NCBI RefSeq assembly: GCF_036227605.1
Contig: NZ_CP109487.1
Coordinates: 1,178,001 to 1,242,000, forward strand
From: Streptomyces sp. NBC_01439
GTDB lineage: Bacteria > Actinomycetota > Actinomycetes > Streptomycetales > Streptomycetaceae
Direction: 5' to 3'
Length of the DNA stretch: 64,000 nucleotides
The position numbers and the translations under genes were made by a program. Numbering within the stretch: the stretch's first letter is position 1; every line of letters starts with the position of its first letter. The notes beneath the pieces are model-generated. The model did no database searches. It was not told where the DNA came from and saw only the letters and a list, made by a program, of their open reading frames with translations. Positions 45,521 through 53,298 of this stretch are shown in pieces.

Positions 45521-48178
45521 TCAGAAGGAGGGAAGGGGCCGCGGCCCGGCATAGTAGGCCGCGCGCATGATGTCCTCCATGTCGTCCAGCATCGGCATGC
45601 GCGGGTTGGCCGGGGCGCACTGGTCCTCATAGGCGTTCAGTGCCTGCTGCGGCAGCGCGCCGATGAAGGCGGCCTCGTCAAGTCCCAGGGCGCGGAAGGA
45701 CGGTTCGATGCCCACGGCGTCCCGCAGGCGTTCCACCGCGGCGGCGTACGAGGCCACGCCCTCGGCGGGGGTGGATGCGGGGAGCCCGAGGGCGCGGGCG
45801 ATGTCCTGGAACCTCTCGGGCGCGCGGTAGCTCTCGTACTTGGGCCATCCCGTCAGCTTGCCGGGAACGGTGCCGTTGTAGCGGATCACGTGCGGCAGGA
45901 GGATTGCGTTGGTCCGCCCGTGGGCGATGTGGAAGGTGGCGCCCAGGGTGTGGGACATCGCGTGGACGATGCCGAGGAAGGCGTTGCCGAAGGCCATGCC
46001 GGCGATGGTGCCCGCGTTGTGCATCTTCTCCCGTGCCACGCTCCGCCGTGCCGCCTCGCCGGTGACCGCCGCCTCGAGGTGGTCGAAGACCAGCCTGATG
46101 GCGTGCAGCGCCAGACCGTCGGTGAAGTCGTTGGCATAGACGGAGACGTACGCCTCGGTGGCATGGGTGAGGGCGTCGAAGCCGCTGTCGGCCGCGAGCG
46201 ACGCCGGCAGGTCGTTGGTCAGGACGGGATCGATGATCGCGACGCTGGGGGTCAGGGCGTAGTCGGCCAGCGGGTACTTCTTGCCGGTCGCAGGGTCGGA
46301 GATCACGGCGAAGGGGGTGACCTCGGCGCCGGTTCCCGAGGTGGTGGGAACGCAGACGAGACGGGCCCGCTTGCCGAGCACGGGGAAGCGGAAGGCACGC
46401 TTACGGATGTCGGAGAACTTCTGCCGCATGTCGGCGAAGTCGACGTCCGGCTGTTCGTACAGCAGCCACATCACCTTCGCCGCGTCCATGGGGGATCCGC
46501 CGCCCAGGGCGATGATGGTGTCCGGCCGGAAGTCGCGCATGAGAGCGGCGCCACGCTGTACGGAGTCGATGCTCGGCTCCGGCTCGACGTCGTCGATGAC
46601 CTGGATGGTCACGGGTTGCTGCCGCTGTTGCAGGACACGGCTGACGCGCTCCACGTAACCGAGCCGGGTCATGGTCGCGTCGGTGACCACGGTGACGCGG
46701 TGGACGTCGGGCATTGCCGCGAGGTAGCGGATGGCCTGGGGCTCGAAGTAGATCTTCGGCGGCACCTTGAACCACTGCATGTTGTTCTGCCGGGTGGTGA
46801 CGCGCTTGATGTTGAGCAACTGGGCGGCCGAGACGTTGTCCGAGACCGAAGTACTGCCCCAGGAACCGCAGCCCAGGGTCAGGGACGGAACCAGACGGTT
46901 GTAGATGCCGCCGATCGCTCCCTGCGAGGACGGCGAGTTGACGATGATCCGTACGGTCTTCATACGACGGCCGTAGCGCTCGGCGAGGGCCGGGTCCCCG
47001 GTGTGGATCACTGCGCTGTGTCCTTGCCCGTGGAAGTCGACCATGTCTGCCGCGAGGTCGAAGCCCTCCTCGGTGGACCCGGCCCGCAGCACGCTGAGGA
47101 CGGGGCAGAGCTTCTCCCGCGTCAGCGGCTCGTCGGGCCCGACGTGGCTCGCCTCGGCCAGGATGAGCGAGGTGTCCGCGGGTACGGTGAACCCGGCCTG
47201 CTCGGCGATCCGGTCGGGGCTCTGTCCGACGGCTGCCGGGTTGACGCGGCCCTGCCGGCCGGCCGGGTCGGGCGGAAAGAGGTAGGTCTCCAGCTTCCGC
47301 TTCTCCTCGGCCGTGGCGACGTACGCGTGAAGGCGCCGGAATTCGGCGAGCGCCTCGTCGTACACGTCGGTGTCCAGGATGACCGCCTGCTCCGACGCGC
47401 AGATCATGCCGTTGTCGAAGGACTTGGAAAGGACGAGGTCGTTGACCGCCCGGCGCAGGTCGGCGCTGTGGTGCACGTAGGCGGGCACGTTGCCGGCGCC
47501 GACGCCGACGGCGGGCTTGCCGGCCGAGTAGGCGGCCTTGACCATGGCGTTGCCGCCGGTCGCCAGGATCATCGCGACGCCTGGGTGTCGCATGAGGAGG
47601 CTCGTGGCCTCGATGGAGGGAGCCTCGATCCACTGCACGCAGTGCTCGGGCGCTCCGGCGGCGACGGCGGCGTCCCGCACGATGCGTGCGGCTTCGGTGC
47701 TGCATGCCTGCGCGGAGGGGTGGAAGGCGAATACGACGGGGTTGCGTGTCTTCAGCGCCAGCAACGCCTTGAAGATGGTGGTAGAGGTCGGGTTGGTGAC
47801 GGGCGTGACCGCGCAGAGCACACCTACGGGTTCGGCGATCTCGATGATGCCCTCGATGTCGTCACGGCCGATGACGCCGACCGTCCTCGCCCGGGACATG
47901 CTGTGGGTGACGTGCTCGCAGGCGAACATGTTCTTCACCGCCTTGTCCTCGAAGACACCCCGCCCGGTCTCCTCCACCGCCGAGCGGGCCAGGGCGGTGT
48001 GCTGATCCAGGGCGGCCACCGAGGCCTTGGCGACGATGTGGTCGACCTGCTCCTGCGTGAAGGACTCGAAGTCGGCGAGCGCCTTGGAGGCGTTGTCGAC
48101 CAGGAGGTTCACGGCGATGAGCGTGTCCGACGGGGTGCCGTCGGTGGTGGTGCGGGGGTCGCTGGTCGCCTGTGTCAT
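45521..48178 (-). CDS. adhE: Bifunctional acetaldehyde-CoA/alcohol dehydrogenase
   Basis: An 885-residue AdhE that reduces acetyl-CoA to ethanol with two NADH. The N-terminal aldehyde dehydrogenase part has the catalytic Cys in SFDNGMICASEQAVI. The C-terminal iron alcohol dehydrogenase part has GGGSPMDAAKVMWLL, TSGTGAEVTPFAVI, and the His ligands in HAMSHTLGATFHIAHGRTNA. The ATG at 48178 is preceded by GGGAG. Downstream of GAPDH and upstream of the response regulator, it completes a fermentative loop: GAPDH makes NADH, PFL makes acetyl-CoA, and AdhE reoxidises NADH. Confidence 0.96.
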   Translation of the reverse strand: MTQATSDPRTTTDGTPSDTLIAVNLLVDNASKALADFESFTQEQVDHIVAKASVAALDQHTALARSAVEETGRGVFEDKAVKNMFACEHVTHSMSRARTVGVIGRDDIEGIIEIAEPVGVLCAVTPVTNPTSTTIFKALLALKTRNPVVFAFHPSAQACSTEAARIVRDAAVAAGAPEHCVQWIEAPSIEATSLLMRHPGVAMILATGGNAMVKAAYSAGKPAVGVGAGNVPAYVHHSADLRRAVNDLVLSKSFDNGMICASEQAVILDTDVYDEALAEFRRLHAYVATAEEKRKLETYLFPPDPAGRQGRVNPAAVGQSPDRIAEQAGFTVPADTSLILAEASHVGPDEPLTREKLCPVLSVLRAGSTEEGFDLAADMVDFHGQGHSAVIHTGDPALAERYGRRMKTVRIIVNSPSSQGAIGGIYNRLVPSLTLGCGSWGSTSVSDNVSAAQLLNIKRVTTRQNNMQWFKVPPKIYFEPQAIRYLAAMPDVHRVTVVTDATMTRLGYVERVSRVLQQRQQPVTIQVIDDVEPEPSIDSVQRGAALMRDFRPDTIIALGGGSPMDAAKVMWLLYEQPDVDFADMRQKFSDIRKRAFRFPVLGKRARLVCVPTTSGTGAEVTPFAVISDPATGKKYPLADYALTPSVAIIDPVLTNDLPASLAADSGFDALTHATEAYVSVYANDFTDGLALHAIRLVFDHLEAAVTGEAARRSVAREKMHNAGTIAGMAFGNAFLGIVHAMSHTLGATFHIAHGRTNAILLPHVIRYNGTVPGKLTGWPKYESYRAPERFQDIARALGLPASTPAEGVASYAAAVERLRDAVGIEPSFRALGLDEAAFIGALPQQALNAYEDQCAPANPRMPMLDDMEDIMRAAYYAGPRPLPSF

Positions 48179-48290
48179 GGAAAGCTCCCTGGGTGTGGGT
48201 GGCGCTGTGGCCACACGTGGCCGGCCACCGGGGTGGCCACCCGTTCCGTCCTGTCACCTACAGCCTTGCCCGGGACGCGTCCTCGGCGGA

Positions 48291-48305
48291 GGTCCCAAAG
48301 GTCCC
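48291..48305. promoter_or_regulatory. DevR/DosR-like half-site pair upstream of adhE
   Basis: GGTCCCAAAGGTCCC (minus strand GGGACCTTTGGGACC) lies 113-127 bases before the adhE start. Each half resembles a DevR half-site, but they are arranged as a direct repeat rather than an inverted one. A further partial site, GGGGCCCGATGGTCTCC, follows at 48311. Confidence 0.45.
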
Positions 48306-48410
48306 TCGACGGGGCCCGATGGTCTCCGGCACCTGTGGCAGCGCAGAGGCTTGCGCCACCACCGGGCCTTCCGTGCCTCTACGGCGTCCGCCGCCCGGGC
48401 TGCCGCCGGC

Positions 48411-49439
48411 TCACCGGGCGTCGAGCAGCGTGGCGACGTACTGGGTCAGGTCGACGAGTCGGTTCGTGTAGCCCCACTCGTTGTCGTACCAGCCGAAGAC
48501 CTTGACCAGGTCGCCGTTGGTCTGCGTCAGCGGGGCGTCCACGATGCACGAGGCGGGGTCGCCGACGATGTCGCGCGAGACGATAGGGGCATCGCTCACC
48601 CTCAGGACGCCCTTCAGCGGTCCCTCGGCGGCTTCCCGGAAAGCGTCGTTGACGTCCTGTGCGGACACCTGCCGTGCCAGTACCAGGCTGAGGTCGGTCA
48701 GCGAGCCGTCCTCGACCGGCACGCGCACGGCGATGCCGTCCAGGGTGCCCGCGAGTTCGGGGAGCACCAGGCCGACGGCGCGGGCGGCGCCGGTGCTGGT
48801 CGGGATGATGTTCACTGCGGCCGTGCGGCCGCGGCGCAGGTCCTTGTGCGGGCCGTCGAGCACGACCTGGTCGTTGGTGTAGCCGTGGATGGTGGTCATC
48901 AGTCCCTTGACGATGCCGAAGCGCTCGCTGAGGACTTTCATCATGGGAGCCACGCAGTTGGTGGTGCAGGACGCGTTGGAGATCACGTGGTCGACGCGCG
49001 GGTCGTACGCGGACTCGTTGACGCCCATGACGATGGTGGCGTCGACGCCCTTGCCGGGGACGGACAGCAGCACCTTGCGTGCTCCTGCCGTCAGGTGCCG
49101 GCCCGCTTCCTCCTTGGTGCGGAAGCGTCCGGTGGCCTCGATGACGACGTCCACGCCGAGCGCGTCCCACCGGAGGTCGGCGGGGTCGCGCCGGGACGTG
49201 ACCGCGATGCGGTGACCGTCCACCGTAATGGATTCGCCGTCGTGATCAACGGTGCGGTGGAGTCGGCCGTAGGTGGAGTCGTAGGTGAGCAGATGGGCCA
49301 GCGCAGCCGGGGAGGTGAGGTCGTTGACGGCCACCACCTCGATGGGGGTGCCGTTGCTCGTCTCCGCGCGTTCCATGACGCAGCGCAGGTAGTTCCGGCC
49401 GATGCGTCCGAAGCCGTTGATTCCGATGCGTACGGTCAT
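48411..49439 (-). CDS. gap: Glyceraldehyde-3-phosphate dehydrogenase
   Basis: A 342-residue GAPDH. NAD-binding is in IGINGFGRIGRNYLRCV and the catalytic Cys is in SNASCTTNCVAP. The later residues HTTI-like (MTTIHGYTNDQ) and EYGYTNRLVDL-like (NEWGYTNRLVDL) blocks are normal. It is likely an extra, stress-specific copy, because Streptomyces usually carries its main gap in a pgk-tpi operon and no such genes are here. The ATG at 49439 is supported by family length. It is divergent from the CBS-BON gene across a gap with two DevR-like boxes. Confidence 0.95.
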   Translation of the reverse strand: MTVRIGINGFGRIGRNYLRCVMERAETSNGTPIEVVAVNDLTSPAALAHLLTYDSTYGRLHRTVDHDGESITVDGHRIAVTSRRDPADLRWDALGVDVVIEATGRFRTKEEAGRHLTAGARKVLLSVPGKGVDATIVMGVNESAYDPRVDHVISNASCTTNCVAPMMKVLSERFGIVKGLMTTIHGYTNDQVVLDGPHKDLRRGRTAAVNIIPTSTGAARAVGLVLPELAGTLDGIAVRVPVEDGSLTDLSLVLARQVSAQDVNDAFREAAEGPLKGVLRVSDAPIVSRDIVGDPASCIVDAPLTQTNGDLVKVFGWYDNEWGYTNRLVDLTQYVATLLDAR

Positions 49440-49532
49440 CTCCGCCGCCCCTTCCCTTGGGTGCCGATGCGAGTGGTGCCAGCCTGGGGGGCATGTCGCG
49501 CCGCGGGCAGGGGTCGAACGGGGTGCACGCCA

Positions 49533-49598
49533 GGGCCGTTGGGCCCTCTCCCCCGGCGGGCCCCGCCCGGCCCGGCCTGTCACGGGCCGAACGGCCCG
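49533..49598. promoter_or_regulatory. Two DevR/DosR-like boxes in the gap/CBS divergent promoter
   Basis: GGGCCGTTGGGCCCT (49533-49547) and GGGCCGAACGGCCCG (49584-49598) lie between the divergent starts at 49439 and 49786. They could serve both genes. The otherwise gene-free 346-base interval is very GC-rich. Confidence 0.58.
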
Positions 49599-49785
49599 GC
49601 GTGCGGGTCCTGACCGGTTCTGTCCCCCCGGCCGTCCTCCGCCCCACTCTGGAAGCAACGGCAAGCACGAGGAGCAGACGAACCCGGGGCTTCCCGGCCC
49701 CCTGCGCGCTGAGCACAGCGGTCGGCGGGCAGTCAGAGGTCGGGGCGCCATCGGCGGTATCCGGAAACCTGCGAGACGAGTGGAG

Positions 49786-50472
49786 ATGAGCACCGTGGTC
49801 GAAGAACGGACGGTGGGCCAAGTCATGACCAGCGAGGTGGTCCAGGCCCGCCCGGACACCTCCTTCGAAGAACTGGCTCGCATGCTCATCGCCCATCGGA
49901 TCGGCGGGCTGCCGGTGGTGGATGACGACGACAAGGTCATGGGCGTCATCTCCCGGAAAGACCTTGCCAGGCAACAGGGCTGTCTCGGCCGGCACGACTC
50001 CGGGCGGCATCGGATGGCGCTCACACCACGGCGACCGGCCGACGCCCACGCCGTCGCGGGACTCGCCATGGCGGCAGGCGAGCTGATGACCAGCCCGGCT
50101 GTAACCGTGCATCCCGAACAGCGCGTCGCCGACGCCGCGCGCATCATGGAACGTCGCCACGTCGACCGGTTGCCGGTGGTGGACGAGGAAGACCGTCTGA
50201 TCGGCATCACCACGCGACGTGATCTGCTGCGCGTCTTCCTGAGGACGGACGAGGAGATCCTCGCGGACGTCGCCGATGCCGTCTCCGGCCGGGCGCCGGC
50301 CGCCCACCGCATCGACGGGCTCCGCATCGACGTTCGCGACGGGATGGTCACCATGGTGGGGTCATCCGAACCTGCCCTCGATACAACGGCGTTGATCAGC
50401 GCTACGTGGCGCGTGGACGGTGTGGTGGGTGTGGTGAACCGGCTGACAACCGCCCGCGAAAGCGATCACTGA
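49786..50472 (+). CDS. CBS-pair protein with BON domain
   Basis: A 228-residue protein. Two CBS motifs span residues about 1-150 (VGQVMTSEVVQARPDTSFEE, GLPVVDDDDKVMGVISRKDL, then LMTSPAVTVHPEQRVADAAR and LPVVDEEDRLIGITTRRDLL). A BON domain follows (IDVRDGMVTMVGSSEPALDT...VDGVVGVVNRL). CBS pairs bind adenosine ligands, while BON domains are thought to touch membranes or lipids, so it may report energy state at the membrane. GTGGAG precedes the ATG. Confidence 0.92.
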   Translation: MSTVVEERTVGQVMTSEVVQARPDTSFEELARMLIAHRIGGLPVVDDDDKVMGVISRKDLARQQGCLGRHDSGRHRMALTPRRPADAHAVAGLAMAAGELMTSPAVTVHPEQRVADAARIMERRHVDRLPVVDEEDRLIGITTRRDLLRVFLRTDEEILADVADAVSGRAPAAHRIDGLRIDVRDGMVTMVGSSEPALDTTALISATWRVDGVVGVVNRLTTARESDH

Positions 50473-50777
50473 CAACAGGGCGGGACACCACGGGCTCTTC
50501 CGTCGGCCGAGCGGCGGCGGTCACCGCGGCCGGTCGCGGCGACCCGGAGCCGCCGACCCGAGCCGTGCTGTCGGTCCGGCACGTCACGCGATATCAGGCC
50601 GGGGCTCGTCGACTTACCCGTCTCTGGGTCTGTAGGCCGAACGGCCTTGTCCGGCCGACCAGAAGTCCCGGTTTCTCGGGTGGTGTCGGTACCAGTGGCG
50701 CCGTGGCGGGGTCCGGACGGCTCTGCCCGGGAGCGACCGCCGGCAGACAGGCTGAAAGGGATCGAGGAGGAGTTCTC
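50473..50777 (+). other. Promoter region of the hibernation-factor gene
   Basis: No gene is supported in these 305 bases. AGGCCGAACGGCCTT at 50634-50648 is a weaker relative of the DevR-like boxes and lies about 130 bases before the next start. Confidence 0.4.
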
Positions 50778-51575
50778 ATGAGCGGTCTCAAGACCAGCCG
50801 GACAGCCGACGTCCAGGTCCGCAACCGAGGGCAGGTGCCCGATGGCGCGGACGTGTACGCCCAGGGAAAGATGCTCGCGGTGATCGGCCACGTGCGCGGA
50901 CCCGTGCCGACCGTGCGGGTGAAGCTCACGCAAGCCGTCAACACTTCGGCGAACCGCCCGGCCACGGCTCAGGCCGTGGTGGACGTCAACGGCCGGATGG
51001 TTCGCGCCCACGTGGCCGCGAACAGCATGTTCGAAGCGGTCGACCTCCTGCAGGAGCGCCTGGCTGCCCGGCTCACCCGGCCACGGCGGTATGCGGCGGG
51101 CGGCCCCCACCGCAACGGCACGCCCAGCCGGACATCGCGGGACGGCGCAGCGCACGACCACCGTCCGCACCGGCATCACGTTCCCGCCGAAGAGCGCCGG
51201 ATCGTGCGGCACAAGTCCTTCAGCCTGGTCCACCAGACGCCTGAGGACGCCGTGATCGACCTGGAGGCCATGGACCACGACTTCTGGCTCTTCACGGACC
51301 TGGCCTCCGGGCGCGACAGCGTCGTCTACCGCGACGTCCGTACCGGGCGGCATCGCATGGCTTCGCTGGGACCTCTGGGTCAGGAACGGGAGGTCGACGG
51401 TCTGCTCGGCGTGAGCACGGTTCCCGTGCCGACGAGCAGTGTGACCGAGGCCGTTTCACGGTTGCACCTCACCGGGCTGCCCTTCGTCTTCTTCAACGAC
51501 ACGGCCACCGGCCGGGGCTGCGTCCTCTACCACCGCTACGACGGCCACTACGGGCTGATCACTCCGTCCCGGTAA
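50778..51575 (+). CDS. Long ribosome hibernation factor (HPF/RafS-like)
   Basis: A 265-residue protein. Residues about 25-105 fit the HPF/YfiA ribosome-binding domain, ending FEAVDLLQERLAARLTRPRR. Two copies of the C-terminal S30AE-type dimerisation domain follow: HKSFSLVHQTPEDAVIDLEA...FTDLASGRDSVVYRD, and VPTSSVTEAVSRLHLTGLPF...FNDTATGRGCVLYHRYDGHY. The double C-terminal domain is the layout of mycobacterial RafS, a DosR-regulon factor that stabilises idle ribosomes in hypoxia. GAGGAGGAG precedes the ATG. The gene sits between CBS-BON and USP 5. Confidence 0.87.
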   Translation: MSGLKTSRTADVQVRNRGQVPDGADVYAQGKMLAVIGHVRGPVPTVRVKLTQAVNTSANRPATAQAVVDVNGRMVRAHVAANSMFEAVDLLQERLAARLTRPRRYAAGGPHRNGTPSRTSRDGAAHDHRPHRHHVPAEERRIVRHKSFSLVHQTPEDAVIDLEAMDHDFWLFTDLASGRDSVVYRDVRTGRHRMASLGPLGQEREVDGLLGVSTVPVPTSSVTEAVSRLHLTGLPFVFFNDTATGRGCVLYHRYDGHYGLITPSR

Positions 51576-51661
51576 CACGTTCCGGGGGACGCCGCGCGCC
51601 CGGCCGCCGGTCCCCGGACCAGTGCCGCAAACCACCCGAAGACCCCTCACCCGGAGGAATC

Positions 51662-52594
51662 ATGTCACGTACCGTCATCGCCGCTGTGGACGGCTCGGCC
51701 GAGTCGCTGGCCGCTGCGGACTGGGCCGCCCACGAGGCACAGATGCGCCGTCTGCCCCTGCACCTCCTGCACGTCTGGCAGGACTGGTCACGGGCCTTCG
51801 CCCACGCCCCGTTCACCGGCCTGGACACCACGCCCTGTGAGGGGGCGACCGCCGCACAGCACTACGCCGAGCAGGTCACCCACGACGCGTCCGACCGGCT
51901 GCGGGCGGCGCACCCCGGCCTGGAGATCAGCGTCGAGCAGGTGCACGGCCGCCCCGCGGAGGTGTTGCTGTCCGCCGCAGAGAAGGCGGAAGTCCTGGTC
52001 GTGGGTTCACGAGGGCTGGGTGGCCTGGCCGGCTTCCTAACCGGATCGGTGTCCCTGCCCGTCATCGCGCACGCCGAGCGTCCGGTCGTCGCCGTACGGG
52101 CCGGGGAACGGGCCGAGTGTGAACCGCTCCCCGGGACGGGCGACCACGGGGACCGCAAGGGGCAGTGCCTTGACGTGGTGCTCGGCCTCGACCTCTCCAG
52201 GCCGTGCGACGAGCTGCTCGCGTATGCATTCGAAGCCGCCGCTGCCCGAGCGGCCACCCTGCGGGTCGTGCACGGCTGGAGCGTACCGGTGGTCGAAGGG
52301 TACGACCCTGCGGCGGCCGACCCTGGCCACGGCGTCGCGCTGGGACTGCGCGAGGCGAGCGCACTCACCGACGTACTGCGGTCGTGGCGCGGCAAGTTCC
52401 CCCAGGTCGAGGTCAAGGAGCAGTGCCTGGTGGGACGGCCCGCGGGCCACCTCGTGGAAGCGTCGAAGGAAGCCTCGCTGCTGGTCGTCGGACGGCGCAT
52501 ACGCCGGGCGGCGGTCGGAGCACACATCGGCCCGGTCACCCACGCAGTGCTGCACCACGCCACGACGCCCGTGGCGGTCGTCCCTCATCTCTGA
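51662..52594 (+). CDS. Tandem universal stress protein (USP 5)
   Basis: A 310-residue two-domain USP. It opens MSRTVIAAVDGSAESLAAAD. Domain 1 holds VVGSRGLGGLAGFLTGSVSL; domain 2 opens VVLGLDLSRPCDELLAYAFE and carries VVGRRIRRAAVGAHIG. It is very similar to USP 2. CGGAGG lies before the ATG. It is 86 bases downstream of the hibernation-factor gene and probably cotranscribed; a long perfect palindrome behind it should end the transcript. Confidence 0.92.
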   Translation: MSRTVIAAVDGSAESLAAADWAAHEAQMRRLPLHLLHVWQDWSRAFAHAPFTGLDTTPCEGATAAQHYAEQVTHDASDRLRAAHPGLEISVEQVHGRPAEVLLSAAEKAEVLVVGSRGLGGLAGFLTGSVSLPVIAHAERPVVAVRAGERAECEPLPGTGDHGDRKGQCLDVVLGLDLSRPCDELLAYAFEAAAARAATLRVVHGWSVPVVEGYDPAAADPGHGVALGLREASALTDVLRSWRGKFPQVEVKEQCLVGRPAGHLVEASKEASLLVVGRRIRRAAVGAHIGPVTHAVLHHATTPVAVVPHL

Positions 52595-52663
52595 TCGTCG
52601 CGAGCCTCACCAAGGACGGATACACCCCGGCTGCGGTCCCCCGACGGACGCCGTCGCCCCTTG

Positions 52664-52711
52664 ACACCAGGAGCCCTCGTCGCGCAGCTGCGCGACGAGG
52701 GCTCCTGGTGT
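52664..52711. terminator. Perfect loopless 48-bp palindrome behind USP 5
   Basis: The left half ends GTCGCGCAG at 52687 and is followed at once by its exact complement; all 24 pairs match, with no spacer. It begins 70 bases after the USP 5 stop. A strong terminator is the main reading. It also borders the decayed region 52720-53110. Confidence 0.8.
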
Positions 52712-52984
52712 GCTGCGACCGCAGTGGTCGGTGCGTTGCTTGTCGTACCGGGTGGAAAAGACGGAAGCCACTGCGGCGAGGGGCGCGATGGGGCGGTCGG
52801 TCCGGGTCCACAGGCCGGCCGGGAAGGACCGTTGCGGCAGTCCCCGCGCGTCCCCACCACCTCGACCAAAGCGTCCGTGCAGGCCTTGCCCGCCCGTCTG
52901 CGCCGACGCAACTCTCAAGCCTGCCAAACCCCGATGGGCGGCCGCCCGACGCCGCGAGCGTATCCGCATCGGTAGCCGCAGCGA

Positions 52985-53106
52985 GACGGCCATCCGGTGG
53001 GGCGAGCGCCCCACCAGTGGCCCGTCGGCGCTGTCGCACTGCCAGTCCACAGCGAGGACGGGAATCACGCCCGTGCAGTCGCTCCGATGGCCGGCAGTCC
53101 GGGCAT
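52985..53106 (-). pseudogene. Relic copy of the 27417-27617 small membrane protein gene
   Basis: From the ATG at 53106 the minus strand reads MPGLPAIGA, matching MAGLLAIGA of the intact gene. A short deletion then shifts the frame into an early TGA. Further on, GCTGTGGACTGGCA is shared exactly with the intact gene, and another frame reads VLAVDWQCDSADGPLVG against TFAVDWQWATADRPLVG. Upstream box-like sites keep nearly the same distances from the ATG as in the intact copy. Confidence 0.65.
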
Positions 53107-53183
53107 GAGGCCCCACCACCTTGAGCGGCCACGGGACACCATGCCCTGCCCGAGCTCACGGTCGCGGCTCAGAGGAGCGCCCA

Positions 53184-53222
53184 GGGCCCTGTTGGCGCCG
53201 TCCGGCGGAGCCCACAGGTCCG
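53184..53222 (-). promoter_or_regulatory. Box-like pair upstream of the relic membrane gene
   Basis: GGGCCCTGTTGGCGCC (53184-53199, plus strand) shares its first 13 bases with the site at 27298. GGAGCCCACAGGTCCG (53207-53222) is the second element. They lie 78-116 bases upstream of the relic start on the minus strand, so they are probably fossil regulatory sites. Confidence 0.5.
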
Positions 53223-53298
53223 CCTCGTGCTGGGCACACGACGGTGGCCGGCTGGTCGGTGTCCCGACCAGCCGGCCACTTGCCTGCCCCGTAGCGAT

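Larger units (their letters stand above)
52712..53298. other. Decayed intergenic region between USP 5 and the arginine deiminase operon
   Basis: No intact gene lies here. It contains a relic of a small membrane protein gene (52985-53106, minus) with box-like sequences before it (53184-53222). A further partial DevR-like site, GGGTCCACAGGCCGG, is near 52806. The rest shows no recognisable sequence. Confidence 0.5.

Noticed and set aside
48179..48410. A Rex-type redox operator before adhE
   Set aside because: No TTGTGAA-N8-TTCACAA-like sequence is present; only the GGTCCC half-sites are seen.
45308..48505. A 1065-codon open frame on the plus strand opposite adhE
   Set aside because: It mirrors the GC3-rich antisense of adhE, has low-complexity Val/Gly/Asp/Arg composition and no recognisable domain.
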